From Paenibacillus illinoisensis NBRC 15959 (GTDB lineage: Bacteria; Bacillota; Bacilli; Paenibacillales; Paenibacillaceae), in NCBI RefSeq assembly GCF_004000925.1, contig NZ_BIME01000001.1, positions 744,001 to 808,000 of the forward strand: a stretch of 64,000 bases of DNA, given 5' to 3'. A model generated the notes under the pieces. That model did not search any database. It was given only the letters and a program-made list of their open reading frames with translations, and had not been told where the DNA came from. Positions 63,692 through 64,000 of the stretch are shown here, piece by piece. How positions within the stretch are numbered: position 1 is the first letter of the stretch; each line of letters starts with the position of its first letter. The position numbers and the translations under genes are program-made.

Positions 63692-64000
63692 TTAGCCTTC
63701 CTCCCGTTCTGCCAGCTGAAGAATCAGCTGTACTTCTCCACGTTGTATGCCGGTCTGTTTTGCGATCGCATCCACTGACTTGCCTTCATCATACAAATGA
63801 AACACTTCTGAATACCGATCTTTGATTGACTCTCGCTCATTGACAGGCACTTGGCCACTTTGTGTTGGCTCAGTTTCTGAAATCTGCTTTGTGGCGTCAT
63901 CTCTCATACTGGCCACAAGAGCCTGAGCCTGCAACGCATTGAATTCATCCTTTGAAATATCTGAAACATGATGGGTTTCGGACTCTTTGCTTTTTTCAAG
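63692..64000 (-). CDS. SwrB-like protein, 5' end outside window
   Basis: The last 102 residues of a gene whose start lies beyond the window. The visible C-terminus (YSEVFHLYDEGKSVDAIAKQ, then TGIQRGEVQLILQLAEREEG) is a short helix-turn-helix-like module found at the end of SwrB/YlxL-type proteins. In B. subtilis swrB lies between sigD and rpsB and promotes flagellar assembly, so the position agrees. Identification rests on the terminal module and synteny only. Confidence 0.6.
   Translation of the reverse strand, partial: LEKSKESETHHVSDISKDEFNALQAQALVASMRDDATKQISETEPTQSGQVPVNERESIKDRYSEVFHLYDEGKSVDAIAKQTGIQRGEVQLILQLAEREEG

Overview
The window is a stretch of housekeeping chromosome from a spore-forming Gram-positive bacterium of the order Bacillales, most likely a Paenibacillus or close relative. 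The gene order follows the Bacillus subtilis rpsB-to-rny/spoVS backbone, and it carries Gram-positive PolC, RNase Y, RNase J, RicA and many sporulation genes (spoVS, dpaA/dpaB, sleB-type, ylxY, ylzJ/tepA, spoIIIE/ftsK). Departures from Bacillus include recX between recA and rny, dut in place of ymxH, nrnA in place of ylxP, an archaeal/eukaryal-type ProS, a short EF-Ts and loss of asd. The species call is inference. No tRNA, rRNA, insertion sequence, prophage or CRISPR array was found, and every supported gene is on the minus strand, so transcription runs from high to low coordinates.

Layout in transcription order. 64000-63053: end of a SwrB-like gene (edge of the motility operon) and a small MltG/LysM-like anchored protein. 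62934-49547: rpsB, tsf, pyrH, frr, uppS, cdsA, dxr, rseP, proS, polC (translation, ribosome recycling, UMP kinase, isoprenoid and phospholipid precursors, replication). 49457-41053: the nusA operon rimP-nusA-rnpM-ylxQ-infB-rbfA-nrnA-truB-ribF, with a strong sigma-A promoter and a leader hairpin. 41026-38288: rpsO and pnp, separated by two hairpins. 38169-31142: ylxY, an M16 peptidase, dut, then dpaA-dpaB-(asd remnant)-dapG-dapA for dipicolinate and diaminopimelate. 30987-24952: RNase J, tepA, ylzJ, ftsK/spoIIIE. 24840-16213: sleB-type cortex lytic enzyme, ymfF/ymfH peptidase pair, ymfI, ymfJ, ymfK, rodZ-like, a 54-residue membrane protein, yajQ-type, pgsA. 16104-9367: cinA, recA, recX, rny, ymdB, spoVS. 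9264-1: M19 dipeptidase, PduL-type acyltransferase, miaB, ricA, a thioesterase, an NAD-salvage cluster (NrtR-like regulator, pncA, pncB) and the start of a membrane protein.

How the genes fit together. The rpsB-to-rpsO part supplies translation factors and ribosome maturation; rnj, rny, pnp, nrnA and ricA are the RNA processing and decay machinery; dpa/dap genes make spore-core dipicolinate and cell-wall diaminopimelate; recA, recX and cinA handle DNA repair and nucleotide clean-up. Good matches to sporulation sigma-factor promoters sit in front of spoVS (SigH), ylxY (SigE), sleB (SigG) and dpaA (SigK), so the window alone shows several steps of the sporulation cascade.

The most noteworthy observations are a decayed asd remnant exactly where asd sits in Bacillus, an unexplained array of four consecutive hairpins between recA and recX, an apparently dedicated NrtR-type control of NAD salvage with a palindromic operator candidate over the promoter, and a ProS of the archaeal/eukaryal class at the standard proS locus. 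I found no wholly new multigene system.
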